64,000 bases of DNA from Algoriphagus mannitolivorans DSM 15301 (lineage in GTDB: Bacteria > Bacteroidota > Bacteroidia > Cytophagales > Cyclobacteriaceae): positions 237,481 to 301,480 of the forward strand of contig NZ_KE386902.1 of NCBI RefSeq assembly GCF_000429425.1, read 5' to 3'. Both the position numbers and the translations under genes were made by a program. The notes under the pieces are model-generated. The model ran no database searches. It worked only from the letters and a program-made list of their open reading frames with translations, and was not told where the DNA came from. Positions 24,584 through 33,701 of this stretch are shown piece after piece. Each line of letters starts with the position of its first letter. The stretch's first letter is position 1.

Positions 24584-26563
24584 ATGGAATTTTTGAATGA
24601 ACTTTTACCTGAAGAATTGTTGAAGTCACTGGGCTGGACGCTGGTTCACTCGCTTTGGCAATTAATAGCCATTGCAGCTCTATTTTGGCTGTCCCTGAGG
24701 ATTTTCAAGAATCAGGGTCCCTCCTTCAAGTATAATTTGGGTGTAGGAGCCTTAGTTTTCTCATTTTTTATGGCCTTGGGGACTTTTATTTATGAGTTTT
24801 CGACTTATGAAAAAATCCCTCCAATCAATGGAGCTCGATTGGAAGCCTTTGTTTTTCAAGGGAACACCATTTCCACAGAATCTACCGTGGATACTTTCAT
24901 GACTCTGGGAGTAACTTGGATCGAGACCAGCTTGCCTATTTTGGTCAATATTTGGTTTTTGGGAGCATTGTTATTCTTGGTGAGGCTTCTCAATAGCCTT
25001 TCTGAAATCCGGCTTTTGAAAAAAACATCTTCCCCGGTGTCAGATTTTGAGTTGGAAAAGGTTATGTATCGCCTAGTTGGAAAGTTGAATATCACCCGAG
25101 ATGTCAAACTCAAAATAAGCCGAAGGGCAATATCTCCCCTGACTTTTGGAACTCTCAAACCTATTATTCTCCTCCCTGCCGGATTGGTTTTTCAATTGTC
25201 TCCTGCTCAGTTGGAGGCTATCCTTGCTCACGAATTGGCTCATGTCAAAAGGAACGATTACCTAATCAATTTACTCTTATCCAGCTTGGAAGTTATTTTC
25301 TTCTTTCATCCCTGCTATTGGTGGATGAGTAGTGCCATTCAGGAATTGAGAGAAAATGCCGCTGATGACTTGGTCGTAAAATCAGGTGTCGAAGCTAAAA
25401 ATCTGGCCACCGGTCTGGCGGAGGTTTTGAATTTTTCCAAACAAAACCCTCCTGAACTGGCCTTGGCAGCAGGGAAAAAACACCATCCTACCCTACAGAG
25501 AATCAAAAGGATACTTGGCTATCCTTCCCAAAATTATCCACAAACCCCTATTATTTCTATCCCCATGTTACTTACTCTATTTCTGAGCATCGGGCTGATG
25601 GCGAGCGCCCAGCAAGATGCTCCAAAACCCAATGAACCTATAGCTCCCAAAACAAGAGTTTTGGATGTTCAGCCGACCTTTGTGTCCCCTGCGCCGCAGG
25701 ATACTACCGTGAAATCCTACCGAGACCCTAAGACGAAAGAACAGGTAAATGTCTATGGAAAAAATGTCATGATCATGACCACGGCCGATGGCAAGACTTA
25801 CCAAATCAAGGGAGATATGCTGATTTCTGAGGGCGACACCGTAATTCTTTCTCCCAAAGCCAAAGCTGCATGGGAAAGATTGAGACTATTTGATTCCCAG
25901 AATATGCCTGAACTGGTCTTGCCTGAAGCTCCGGAATTCCCTGAAGCTTTGGCCATGGTGCCAGAGCCTGACTTTGACTTTCAGTTTGATATGCCAGAGA
26001 TGCCTCCCATGCCGATGGAAAATTTCGATTTTCCGGAATTAATGGATGTGCCTTTAGACTTTGATTTTAAATCCACCTTTCCTGATTCTTTTTTCAGAAA
26101 GGATACTACCAAAATGACGCAGGAGGAGAGGGCAAAATGGCAAAAGGAAATCCAGGATCGAGCCCGGGAATTCTCCAAAGAGGCGGAGTTGAGAGCTAAA
26201 GAGTGGGAGGCTAAGTGGAAGGAAAATGAGTCTGAGAGAAAGGAAAAAATGGCTCAATGGGAAGCTAAATTCAAGGAAGAATTTGAGCCAAGATTAAAAG
26301 AATTTGAAGCGCGAATGAAGGAATGGCAAGCTCAAAATGAGCCTAAAATGAAAGAATTTGAAGCTAAAATGAAAGAATGGCAAAAAGCCCAAGAGCCCAA
26401 AATGAAGGAATGGGAAGCCAAGATGAAGGATTGGGAGACAGCCCAAAAACCAAAAATGGAAGAATTCCAAAGAAAGATGGAAATCTGGCAAAAAGAGCAT
26501 CAGGCCAAAATGGATGAGTTCCAAAAGCTACTTCAAGAGGAATTGAAAAAAGATAAAAATTAA
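24584..26563 (+). CDS. BlaR1/MecR1-type M56 membrane metalloprotease with repeat-helix tail
   Basis: A 659-residue protein. The N-terminal part holds about four membrane helices (first GWTLVHSLWQLIAIAALFWL) and the zinc motif HELAH (His216) in the cytosolic protease loop, then ELRENAADDLV. A further helix (about 325-345, MLLTLFLSIGLMAS) ends the M56 module. The rest is not a penicillin-sensing domain as in BlaR1: residues about 385-445 look like a short beta region, about 445-500 are Met/Pro/acid rich (MPELVLPEAPEF, EMPPMPMENF), and about 505-659 form a charged helix with four 18-residue repeats of the type PKMKEFEAKMKEWQKAQE (about 569-640). It probably cleaves or releases the BlaI partner upstream. 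Confidence 0.9.
   Translation: MEFLNELLPEELLKSLGWTLVHSLWQLIAIAALFWLSLRIFKNQGPSFKYNLGVGALVFSFFMALGTFIYEFSTYEKIPPINGARLEAFVFQGNTISTESTVDTFMTLGVTWIETSLPILVNIWFLGALLFLVRLLNSLSEIRLLKKTSSPVSDFELEKVMYRLVGKLNITRDVKLKISRRAISPLTFGTLKPIILLPAGLVFQLSPAQLEAILAHELAHVKRNDYLINLLLSSLEVIFFFHPCYWWMSSAIQELRENAADDLVVKSGVEAKNLATGLAEVLNFSKQNPPELALAAGKKHHPTLQRIKRILGYPSQNYPQTPIISIPMLLTLFLSIGLMASAQQDAPKPNEPIAPKTRVLDVQPTFVSPAPQDTTVKSYRDPKTKEQVNVYGKNVMIMTTADGKTYQIKGDMLISEGDTVILSPKAKAAWERLRLFDSQNMPELVLPEAPEFPEALAMVPEPDFDFQFDMPEMPPMPMENFDFPELMDVPLDFDFKSTFPDSFFRKDTTKMTQEERAKWQKEIQDRAREFSKEAELRAKEWEAKWKENESERKEKMAQWEAKFKEEFEPRLKEFEARMKEWQAQNEPKMKEFEAKMKEWQKAQEPKMKEWEAKMKDWETAQKPKMEEFQRKMEIWQKEHQAKMDEFQKLLQEELKKDKN
26288..26503 (+). 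repeat. Four 54-bp coding repeats in the M56 tail
   Basis: Four consecutive units encode 18-residue helical repeats (consensus PKMKEFEAKMKEWQ plus four variable residues). The periodicity equals five helical turns and predicts a long straight helix or coiled coil. Confidence 0.8.
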
Positions 26564-26585
26564 TTGTGTGTTGATACTAAAAAAG

Positions 26586-26610
26586 ACCTGTCCGATGGGC
26601 AGGTTTTTTT
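26586..26610 (+). terminator. Terminator of the blaI-M56 operon
   Basis: An 8-bp stem (ACCTGTCC against GGGCAGGT, one T-G pair), loop GAT, and a run of T about 20 bases after the stop. Confidence 0.88.
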
Positions 26611-27087
26611 ATGCTAGAAGCTTAAAAAAGGGACAATAAGAATAATTTTTTATATGTATGACCGCTTTCTTACCAGTGGGTCGTACACTATGAATAAAAT
26701 CCCGCTTGAAGTTCAGTTTTAGTCAGCTTCGGTCTTCGGTCTTCCAACCGCCAAATCAAAGGAATTTTGGATTGTGGTGCATTTGCGGATAATCATATTT
26801 TTTATATCCGCTTTGAATGTAAAGAGTTGCGAACTGTGCCTGGATGAATCGTGACACCTAAATTTTGAGAGTAGAATTTCCGGGAATTTCCCCCACTTTT
26901 TAAAAACTGATTTACGCCGGAGGAGGAAAATCTTGAAATGATTTTTTAAAAACCCCAAAATTAGCCAGTTTTGGCACTTTTTGAAGGGACGAATGCCCGG
27001 ATCTAAACGCTTGAATATCAAGAAAATTTTATTGGATTTTTTCGGAAAAATATTGGCTTGGAATAATCTTTTGGCTACTTTTAATAC
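26611..27087. other. Gene-free stretch upstream of the dcw cluster
   Basis: I see no convincing gene in these 477 bases. A 100-residue minus-strand frame exists but is Phe/Lys/Leu rich with no family resemblance. A short run of GTCTTCG-like units occurs near 26733-26748. Sites for mraZ begin at 27088. Confidence 0.5.
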
Positions 27088-27144
27088 AAAGTGGGAAAAA
27101 GTGGGGGAAAGTGGTAGAAAGTGAAAACCATTTTCTTACTTTTG
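27088..27144 (+). promoter_or_regulatory. Four MraZ boxes and dcw promoter
   Basis: Four adjacent 10-base direct repeats, AAAGTGGGAA, AAAGTGGGGG, AAAGTGGTAG and AAAGTGAAAA (27088-27127), are followed by a -7 box TACTTTTG (27137-27144). The repeats cover the place where -33 should be, and no TTTG is present there. MraZ proteins are known to bind such GTGNN-type direct repeats with a 10-bp period upstream of their own operon, so this is a probable autoregulatory site for the division cluster. Confidence 0.85.
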
Positions 27145-27180
27145 TCTTTACGGTAAACTCCAATAGATCGAGACCAAGTT

Positions 27181-27615
27181 ATGTTCAACAGTCAGTACGA
27201 TGCGAAGCTAGATCCCAAAGGGCGTCTGGTGTTGCCTTCCAAAATCAAGGGGGCAATTCCGGAGGCGAATGGGACTTCTTTGATGCTTCGGATGGCTGAG
27301 GACAAATGCCTGGCGCTCTATCCTATGGTGGAGTACAAAAAGCTGGAGAATCAGATTAAATCCCTGAACATCAACAACCCTGAGCAAAGGATGCTTCAGC
27401 GGTCTTTTTTCAATTCTATCGTCGAGGTAGAACTGGATACTGCGGGGAGGTTGCTGATTCCGAAGCTTTATCAAACCTATGCCGGGCTGGAGAAGGATGT
27501 GGTAGTAGTCGGTATGGGGGCAAGAATCGAACTCTGGAATCCTGACAATTATCTCAAGAACATCATTGTAGATCCGGCGGACTTGTCCAGCCTGATGGAA
27601 AAGTATCTCTCCTAA
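27181..27615 (+). CDS. mraZ: Transcriptional regulator MraZ
   Basis: A 144-residue protein with two SpoVT/AbrB-like halves: YDAKLDPKGRLVLPSKIKGAI at the N-terminus and VEVELDTAGRLLIPKLYQTYAGL in the second half, each with the conserved DxxGR motif. It forms a ring-shaped oligomer that binds repeats upstream of the dcw operon. Four matching boxes lie just upstream. It leads the cluster, 5 bases before rsmH. Confidence 0.96.
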   Translation: MFNSQYDAKLDPKGRLVLPSKIKGAIPEANGTSLMLRMAEDKCLALYPMVEYKKLENQIKSLNINNPEQRMLQRSFFNSIVEVELDTAGRLLIPKLYQTYAGLEKDVVVVGMGARIELWNPDNYLKNIIVDPADLSSLMEKYLS

Positions 27616-27620
27616 GCGCT

Positions 27621-28532
27621 ATGACTGAGTCTGTTTACCATATCCCAGTGATGCTCGCCCAATGCACTGAAGGCTTGGCTATTAATCCCAACGGGATTTA
27701 TGTCGATGTGACCTTTGGTGGAGGTGGGCATTCGAAAGAAATCTTGAAGCATTTGGATCAGGGACATTTGTATGGATTTGACCAGGATCAGGATGCAGCC
27801 AGAAATATCCCGCAGGATGATCGGTTCACCTTTGTTCAGGCAAATTTCCGGGATATCAAAAGATATCTCCGACTCTATGGAGTCAAGCAAGTGGATGGGG
27901 TTTTGGCTGATTTGGGGATTTCTTCCCACCAGATCGACGAGCCGGGAAGAGGGTTTTCCACCCGATTCAGCGGAAGTCTGGACATGAGGATGAATCAATT
28001 TGGTGAGATGTCTGCCAAGGATGTGCTCAATACTTATGAGGAAGGAAAGCTTCATAAGATTTTTGGCATTTACGGCGAGGTGAAAAACGCCAAAACCTTG
28101 GCTCAGGCCATAGTTGCCGAACGGGCAGCTCGGCCATTTGATACCACAGAGGGCTTTACTGGTTTTCTGAAAAAGTTTGCCCCAAGAGGGAAAGAGTTCA
28201 AATACTTCGCTCAGGTCTTTCAGGCTTTGAGAATAGAAGTAAACGACGAGATGGGCGCTCTGGAAGAAATGCTGCTGGGAGCTGTAGAGGTTCTGAAGCC
28301 AGGCGGAAGGCTGGTAGTGATGAGCTATCACAGCTTGGAAGACAGGCTGGTGAAGAATCTGATCACTAAAGGGAAGTTTCAGGGGGAAGTGGAAAAGGAT
28401 TTCTATGGAAACCTTCTTCGTCCTTTGGAGCCGGTGAGTCGGGGGGCTATCGTAGCTGATGAGGCTGAGGTAGTTGCCAACCCAAGAGCCAGAAGTGCAA
28501 AATTGAGAATAGCTGAAAAGAAAGGAAAATGA
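27621..28532 (+). CDS. rsmH: 16S rRNA (cytosine1402-N4)-methyltransferase
   Basis: A 303-residue enzyme (MraW) with YHIPVMLAQCTEGLAI at the start, SAM motif VDVTFGGGGHSKEIL, ADLGISSHQID, GRGFSTRFSGSLDMRMNQ, and the C-terminal RPLEPVSRGAIVADEAEVVANPRARSAKLRIAEK. It modifies C1402 in the ribosomal P-site. Its stop overlaps the ftsL start by 4 bases (ATGA). Confidence 0.97.
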   Translation: MTESVYHIPVMLAQCTEGLAINPNGIYVDVTFGGGGHSKEILKHLDQGHLYGFDQDQDAARNIPQDDRFTFVQANFRDIKRYLRLYGVKQVDGVLADLGISSHQIDEPGRGFSTRFSGSLDMRMNQFGEMSAKDVLNTYEEGKLHKIFGIYGEVKNAKTLAQAIVAERAARPFDTTEGFTGFLKKFAPRGKEFKYFAQVFQALRIEVNDEMGALEEMLLGAVEVLKPGGRLVVMSYHSLEDRLVKNLITKGKFQGEVEKDFYGNLLRPLEPVSRGAIVADEAEVVANPRARSAKLRIAEKKGK

Positions 28533-28912
28533 GTCAGAACACCTTTAAGAAAAAGATAAAGGCAGGGAACAGTCCGAAAGGAGGTCCCCGAAAGACTGTT
28601 TTTACCTGGATTGAAGAAAAGCTCGATGTGAAAGGATTCTTGGGCGAGGGAGTACCAGTTCAGTTTATCCCTCCGGTTGGGTTCCTGGTGATTTTGGCTT
28701 TGATCTACATCTATAGTAATCACCGGGCTGAAAGCATGGTCCGGAAAATCGAGAAAGCCCAGCAGGAAGTGGAAGATCTCCGTGCAGATGTCACCACCCT
28801 TGAGGCTGAATACATGCAAAGCAGCATGCAGTCAGAAGTGGCAAAGCGTGCGGCTAAGCTTGAAATCTATGAATTGAATCAACCACCGATCAAAATCGAG
28901 GTAGAGAAATAA
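28529..28912 (+). CDS. ftsL: FtsL-like cell division protein
   Basis: A 127-residue bitopic membrane protein: a basic cytosolic N-terminus (about 1-45), one membrane helix (VGFLVILALIYIYSNHRA, about 50-66) and a coiled-coil region (MVRKIEKAQQEVEDLRADVTTLEAEYMQ). Size, topology and position between rsmH and the transpeptidase gene identify it as FtsL-like, although the sequence itself is poorly conserved. It would join FtsQ in the divisome. The next gene begins directly after its TAA. Confidence 0.85.
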   Translation: MSQNTFKKKIKAGNSPKGGPRKTVFTWIEEKLDVKGFLGEGVPVQFIPPVGFLVILALIYIYSNHRAESMVRKIEKAQQEVEDLRADVTTLEAEYMQSSMQSEVAKRAAKLEIYELNQPPIKIEVEK

Positions 28913-31021
28913 ATGAATATCAAACGCTCCATAGTGCTCCGTGTAAGGGTGGTTTTCATCCTGGTGGCTCTTGCTGCTTGTGCGATTCCGTACAAGATCG
29001 CTGTGGTGCAGTTTAAGGAAGGAGAAAAATGGATTGCAAAGGCAGAGCAGGTCAATTTTCAGTACAGACAAGTGCCTGCTACCCGTGGAAATATCTACGC
29101 GGCAGACGGTAGCCTTTTGGCGACCAGCTTGCCGTTTTATCGGGTAGCCATCGATCCTACCATTGCCAAAGATTCCAAGTTCAAGGCTGGAATCGACTCT
29201 TTGGCCAGAAATCTTTCAGCATTCTACAAAGACAAATCTGCCACTGCCTACAAGCGGATGATCAACGATGCACGCTTGGATAAAAAGCGTTACCTGATTC
29301 TCAACCGAAAGCAAATCGGCTATCAGGATATGCAAAAGATGACCCAGTGGCCTATTTTCCGTGAAGGCAGATTAGGTGGAGGAGTGATTTTTGAAAAAGT
29401 TGAAAAGAGATATCGTCCTTTCAATTCCTTGGCTAGCCGTACGGTTGGCTTTTTGAATGAGGATGAATACGGAGCAGGTTTAGAATACAGCTTTAACGGT
29501 CATCTGAGAGGAAAGGACGGAAAGGCATTATTCCAAAGATTGGCGGGAGGAGTATGGAAGCCGGTTTTTGATGCGGAAGATATCAAGCCGGAGAATGGTC
29601 TGGACGTATTCACTACCCTTGATGTCAATATTCAGGATGTAGCCGAGACCGCGCTGAGAAGACAATTGACTGACCGGGATGCGGCTTTTGGATCTGTCAT
29701 CGTGATGGAAGTTAAGACTGGGCACATCAAAGCAATGTCCAATCTTCAAAAGAACAAAAGTGGAGTGGGCTATTCAGAAAGCTATAATTACGCAGTTGGT
29801 GATATCGGAAGCACTGAGCCGGGATCGACGTTCAAATTGCTTTCCATGTTGGCGCTTTTGGAAGAAAATAAAGTAAGTCTGGAGGAAAAAATCGAGACAG
29901 GTAATGGCGCACACCGCTTTTACAATCAGACCATGTACGATGCCAAGCATGGAGGATATGGGACAATTACTATCCGGGAGGCATTTGAAAAATCTTCCAA
30001 TGTAGCCATCTCCAAGTTGGTCGATATGCACTTTGGAAGCAGTCCTTCTAAGTTTATGGCGTATTTGGACAAGGTTGGATTGGCAGAGCCATTCAAACTC
30101 CAGTTGGCCGGAGAGGGAAAGCCATTTTTCAAAAAGCCTGGCTCTAAATCCTGGTACGGAACCTCCCTTCCTTGGATTTCCATAGGCTATGAGTCTAAGC
30201 TTAATCCTATCCACACGCTGGCACTCTACAATGCAGTGGCCAACAATGGGGTGATGATGAAGCCGATGTTTGTTCGGGGTGTGGGTCAGGGAAATCAACT
30301 CAAGGAAACCTATGAGCCTGAGGTGATCCGTAAATCCATTGCCTCCGAGAAAACTATCAAACAGCTGCAAGAGCTTTTGGAAGGCGTCGTTGTGAGAGGA
30401 ACGGCTAAGAATATCCTCAACCCGAATTATAAAATTGCTGGCAAGACCGGAACCGCTCAGAAAATTGTAAATGGTCGCTATGTGGAGACCTATTACACCA
30501 GCTTTGCAGGATATTTTCCGGCTGATCGCCCCAAATACAGCATGATCGTAGTCATAGACAGTCCTAAAGGTATCGCTGCCTATGGAGGGGATGTGTCTGC
30601 TCCTGTATTCAAGGAGATCGCAGACCGCATCTATTCCTTGGACTTGGAGCTAAATCCTGTGAATCAGTCCAAAATTTTCTTCGCAGAAAACGACTATTCC
30701 AAGATTCCATACATCAAGGCCGGAAAAGGCGAGGAGCTTCAGGAGATTTTTGAGCACCTCGGAATCAAAGCAAAAACGCCATCTGCGGAAGATTGGGTAA
30801 GGCCAACAATCGCTGAAGAAAAAGTCAATTTCCAAATCAACAATACCGAAAGGTCGGTCGTGCCTGATGTCTCGGGCATGCCGCTGAGAGACGCCCTTTT
30901 TATTCTAGAAAACAAGGGCATTAAAGTGAATTACAACGGAAGAGGTCGCGTGCTGGAGCAGTCATTGACTCCGGGCACACAGCTGACTCCTAATACAACG
31001 ATTAATCTGGTCTTAGGCTAA
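28913..31021 (+). CDS. ftsI: Division transpeptidase (penicillin-binding protein 3 type) with PASTA domain
   Basis: A 702-residue class B penicillin-binding protein that crosslinks septal peptidoglycan. An N-terminal membrane helix (VVFILVALAACAIPY) is followed by the dimerisation domain (VPATRGNIYAADGSLLATS), then the transpeptidase with SxxK (Ser305 in GSTFK), SxN (SSN) and KTG (GKTGTAQ). A single PASTA domain ends the protein (VVPDVSGMPLRDALFILENKGIKV). It shares one base with murE (TAATG). Confidence 0.96.
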   Translation: MNIKRSIVLRVRVVFILVALAACAIPYKIAVVQFKEGEKWIAKAEQVNFQYRQVPATRGNIYAADGSLLATSLPFYRVAIDPTIAKDSKFKAGIDSLARNLSAFYKDKSATAYKRMINDARLDKKRYLILNRKQIGYQDMQKMTQWPIFREGRLGGGVIFEKVEKRYRPFNSLASRTVGFLNEDEYGAGLEYSFNGHLRGKDGKALFQRLAGGVWKPVFDAEDIKPENGLDVFTTLDVNIQDVAETALRRQLTDRDAAFGSVIVMEVKTGHIKAMSNLQKNKSGVGYSESYNYAVGDIGSTEPGSTFKLLSMLALLEENKVSLEEKIETGNGAHRFYNQTMYDAKHGGYGTITIREAFEKSSNVAISKLVDMHFGSSPSKFMAYLDKVGLAEPFKLQLAGEGKPFFKKPGSKSWYGTSLPWISIGYESKLNPIHTLALYNAVANNGVMMKPMFVRGVGQGNQLKETYEPEVIRKSIASEKTIKQLQELLEGVVVRGTAKNILNPNYKIAGKTGTAQKIVNGRYVETYYTSFAGYFPADRPKYSMIVVIDSPKGIAAYGGDVSAPVFKEIADRIYSLDLELNPVNQSKIFFAENDYSKIPYIKAGKGEELQEIFEHLGIKAKTPSAEDWVRPTIAEEKVNFQINNTERSVVPDVSGMPLRDALFILENKGIKVNYNGRGRVLEQSLTPGTQLTPNTTINLVLG

Positions 31022-32484
31022 TGAAGATCCTGAAAGACATATTATATAAAGTGTCCTTGACCTCTACCATTGGAGATATGGAGAGCGAAGTGAAATCTAT
31101 TGTCTTTGACAGTAGAAAGGTGGAAGCAGGGGATACGTTTGTGGCCATTCCAGGTACTCAGGTAGATGGACATGAATTCATTACCGCGGCTTTGGATAAA
31201 GGCGCGATCAATATCATTTGTGAGCGATTGCCGGAAGACATTCGGGACAATGTTACCTACGTGCAGGTAGTGAATGCTGCCAAGGCGCTGGGAATCATGG
31301 CCTCCAACTTTTATGGCAATCCTTCTGAGAAAATCAAAGTTGTGGCGGTGACAGGTACCAATGGCAAAACCACTACGGTAACCCTCTTACACCAATTGTT
31401 TGTGGCCATGGGATATAGCACTGGACTACTTTCGACAGTTGAGAATAAAATCAACGAGGAAATCATACCTGCCACGCATACCACACCAGATGCAGTGAGT
31501 GTTCAGGCTTTGCTTCGCAAAATGCTGGACTCAGGCTGCACGCATTGTTTTATGGAAGCAAGTTCTCATGCCATTGTGCAGGAAAGAATCGCAGGACTGA
31601 AGCTTTCAGGGGCTGTTTTCACCAATATCACCCATGACCATCTGGATTATCACGGGACATTTGATGAATACATCAAGGCCAAGAAGAAGATGTTTGACGA
31701 GTTGCCAAAAGATGCTTTTGCACTAGTCAACGCAGATGATAAGCGAGGTATGGTGATGCTTCAAAATTGCAAAGCAAGCCATCACACTTTTGCGCTGAAA
31801 TCTGACTCGGAGTTCAAGGCCAAAATCCTTTCCAATACCCTTGAAGGACTGGAACTGGATGTCAATGGTAAGCTGATCTGGTTCCGCTTGATCGGAGCTT
31901 TTAATGCATACAATCTTTTGGGAGTCTTGGGAGCGGCTGTATTGCTAGGGGAAGATGAGGAAGAGGTTTTGCGTGAGCTTTCAGGAATCCGGGGTGCCAA
32001 AGGCAGATTCGATCGGATTTCCATCGGAGGAATTACCGCGATAGTGGATTATGCCCATACTCCAGACGCTTTGGAAAATGTCCTCAAAACTATCAACGGA
32101 GTGCGAAACGGGAATGAGCAGCTGATCACAGTCGTTGGTTGCGGCGGAAATCGGGATAAAACTAAACGTCCTACCATGGCCAAAATTGCCGTAACCGAAA
32201 GTGATAAAGCGATTTTCACCTCTGACAATCCTCGTTTTGAAGACCCAATGGATATCCTGAAAGATATGCAAGCGGGTATCGGTCCTACCGAAATGAGGAA
32301 GACCCTCACCATCGAAGACCGACGGGAAGCCATCAGAACGGCAGCGATGCTTTCCCAGAAAGGAGACATCATCCTTATCGCAGGAAAAGGACATGAGGAC
32401 TACCAAGAAATCAAAGGAGTAAAGCACCATTTCGACGATGCCGAGGTGGTCACAGAGATATTAACCCAATTGACAACAAACTGA
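31021..32484 (+). CDS. murE: UDP-MurNAc-tripeptide synthetase MurE
   Basis: A 487-residue ligase adding the third amino acid of the stem peptide. It carries the ATP site [12 protein letters not shown], the central HDHLDYHGT segment and the motif DNPR ([10 protein letters not shown]), which marks enzymes specific for meso-diaminopimelate. The wall is therefore predicted to contain that amino acid, consistent with asd in this window. Start overlaps the ftsI stop. Confidence 0.97.
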   Translation: MKILKDILYKVSLTSTIGDMESEVKSIVFDSRKVEAGDTFVAIPGTQVDGHEFITAALDKGAINIICERLPEDIRDNVTYVQVVNAAKALGIMASNFYGNPSEKIKVVAVTGTNGKTTTVTLLHQLFVAMGYSTGLLSTVENKINEEIIPATHTTPDAVSVQALLRKMLDSGCTHCFMEASSHAIVQERIAGLKLSGAVFTNITHDHLDYHGTFDEYIKAKKKMFDELPKDAFALVNADDKRGMVMLQNCKASHHTFALKSDSEFKAKILSNTLEGLELDVNGKLIWFRLIGAFNAYNLLGVLGAAVLLGEDEEEVLRELSGIRGAKGRFDRISIGGITAIVDYAHTPDALENVLKTINGVRNGNEQLITVVGCGGNRDKTKRPTMAKIAVTESDKAIFTSDNPRFEDPMDILKDMQAGIGPTEMRKTLTIEDRREAIRTAAMLSQKGDIILIAGKGHEDYQEIKGVKHHFDDAEVVTEILTQLTTN

Positions 32485-32485
32485 T

Positions 32486-33697
32486 ATGCTCTATCCCATT
32501 TTTGACTATTTAGATCGAGTTTTGGACATTCCGGGGACCGGGGTGTTCCGATTTATCTCGTTCCGAGCGGGGATGGCGGCAGTTTTTTCCCTGATCATCA
32601 CCATTACATTTGGGCATCACATCATCAACTGGATCCGAAAAAAGCAAATCGGTGAGACAGTTCGTGATTTGGGACTGGAAGGTCAGGCTCAAAAGAAAGG
32701 CACCCCGACCATGGGTGGTTTGATGATGATCGCCGCGATTTTGGTGCCTACGCTTCTTTTCGCCAACCTGAACAATATCTACATCATTCTCTTGCTCATC
32801 TCCACCGTATGGTTGGGACTGATAGGGTTTTTGGATGATTACATCAAGGTTTTCCGCAAAAACAAAGAAGGACTTAAAGGCCGATTCAAAATTGTAGGTC
32901 AAATCGGGATCGGGATTATCGTGGGAGCCACACTATATTATAATGATGATGTGGTTATCCGTGAGTTTTCTACTCCAGTATCAGTAGAAGGAGGAATTGT
33001 TGAGACCCCTGCCTATCAGGATGTCAAAGCCTTGAAGACCACTATCCCTTTTGTCAAAAACAATGAGCTGAATTACGAAAATCTCTTGGGTTTCCTGGGA
33101 GATTCTATGACCCCGGTGATGTATATCCTGGTGGTGATTTTCATCATTACCGCGGTATCCAACGGAGCCAATATTACGGATGGGATTGACGGGTTGGCGG
33201 CCGGAACTTCGGCCATCATTGGACTCACGGTGGCGATTTTCGCTTATCTGAGTGGAAATGCCATTTTTTCCCAATACCTCAACATTATGTATATCCCCAA
33301 CTCAGGGGAGCTAGTGATTTTCGCTTCCGCGTTTATTGGCGCCTGTATCGGATTCCTGTGGTACAATGCCTACCCGGCCCAAGTATTTATGGGAGATACG
33401 GGTTCGTTGATGCTTGGAGGAGTGATAGCCGTTTTGGCCTTGACGCTAAGAAAAGAGCTGTTGATCCCAGTGATGTGCGGGATTTTCCTGGTCGAAAACG
33501 TCAGTGTCATGCTCCAAGTGAGCTATTTCAAATACACCAGAAGAAAATACGGTGAAGGCAGAAGGATTTTCCTGATGTCTCCATTACACCATCATTACCA
33601 GAAAAAAGGAATCCATGAAGCCAAGATCGTAACCCGGTTTTGGATCGTGGGAATTTTATTGGCAGTACTCACTTTGGCAACATTGAAACTGAGATAA
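32486..33697 (+). CDS. mraY: Phospho-MurNAc-pentapeptide transferase MraY
   Basis: A 403-residue polytopic membrane enzyme producing lipid I. Recognisable are the [11 protein letters not shown] loop, [10 protein letters not shown] with the catalytic aspartates, [27 protein letters not shown], and the C-terminal [13 protein letters not shown]. It is longer than the about 360 residues of E. coli because of an insert (about 155-205, following YYNDD), as seen in other Bacteroidota. Confidence 0.97.
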   Translation: MLYPIFDYLDRVLDIPGTGVFRFISFRAGMAAVFSLIITITFGHHIINWIRKKQIGETVRDLGLEGQAQKKGTPTMGGLMMIAAILVPTLLFANLNNIYIILLLISTVWLGLIGFLDDYIKVFRKNKEGLKGRFKIVGQIGIGIIVGATLYYNDDVVIREFSTPVSVEGGIVETPAYQDVKALKTTIPFVKNNELNYENLLGFLGDSMTPVMYILVVIFIITAVSNGANITDGIDGLAAGTSAIIGLTVAIFAYLSGNAIFSQYLNIMYIPNSGELVIFASAFIGACIGFLWYNAYPAQVFMGDTGSLMLGGVIAVLALTLRKELLIPVMCGIFLVENVSVMLQVSYFKYTRRKYGEGRRIFLMSPLHHHYQKKGIHEAKIVTRFWIVGILLAVLTLATLKLR

Positions 33698-33701
33698 TTA
33701 T

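Noticed and set aside
26719..27021. 100-codon minus-strand frame upstream of mraZ
   Set aside because: Composition is Phe/Lys/Leu rich and unlike any family, and the region is where regulatory DNA for the dcw cluster is expected.
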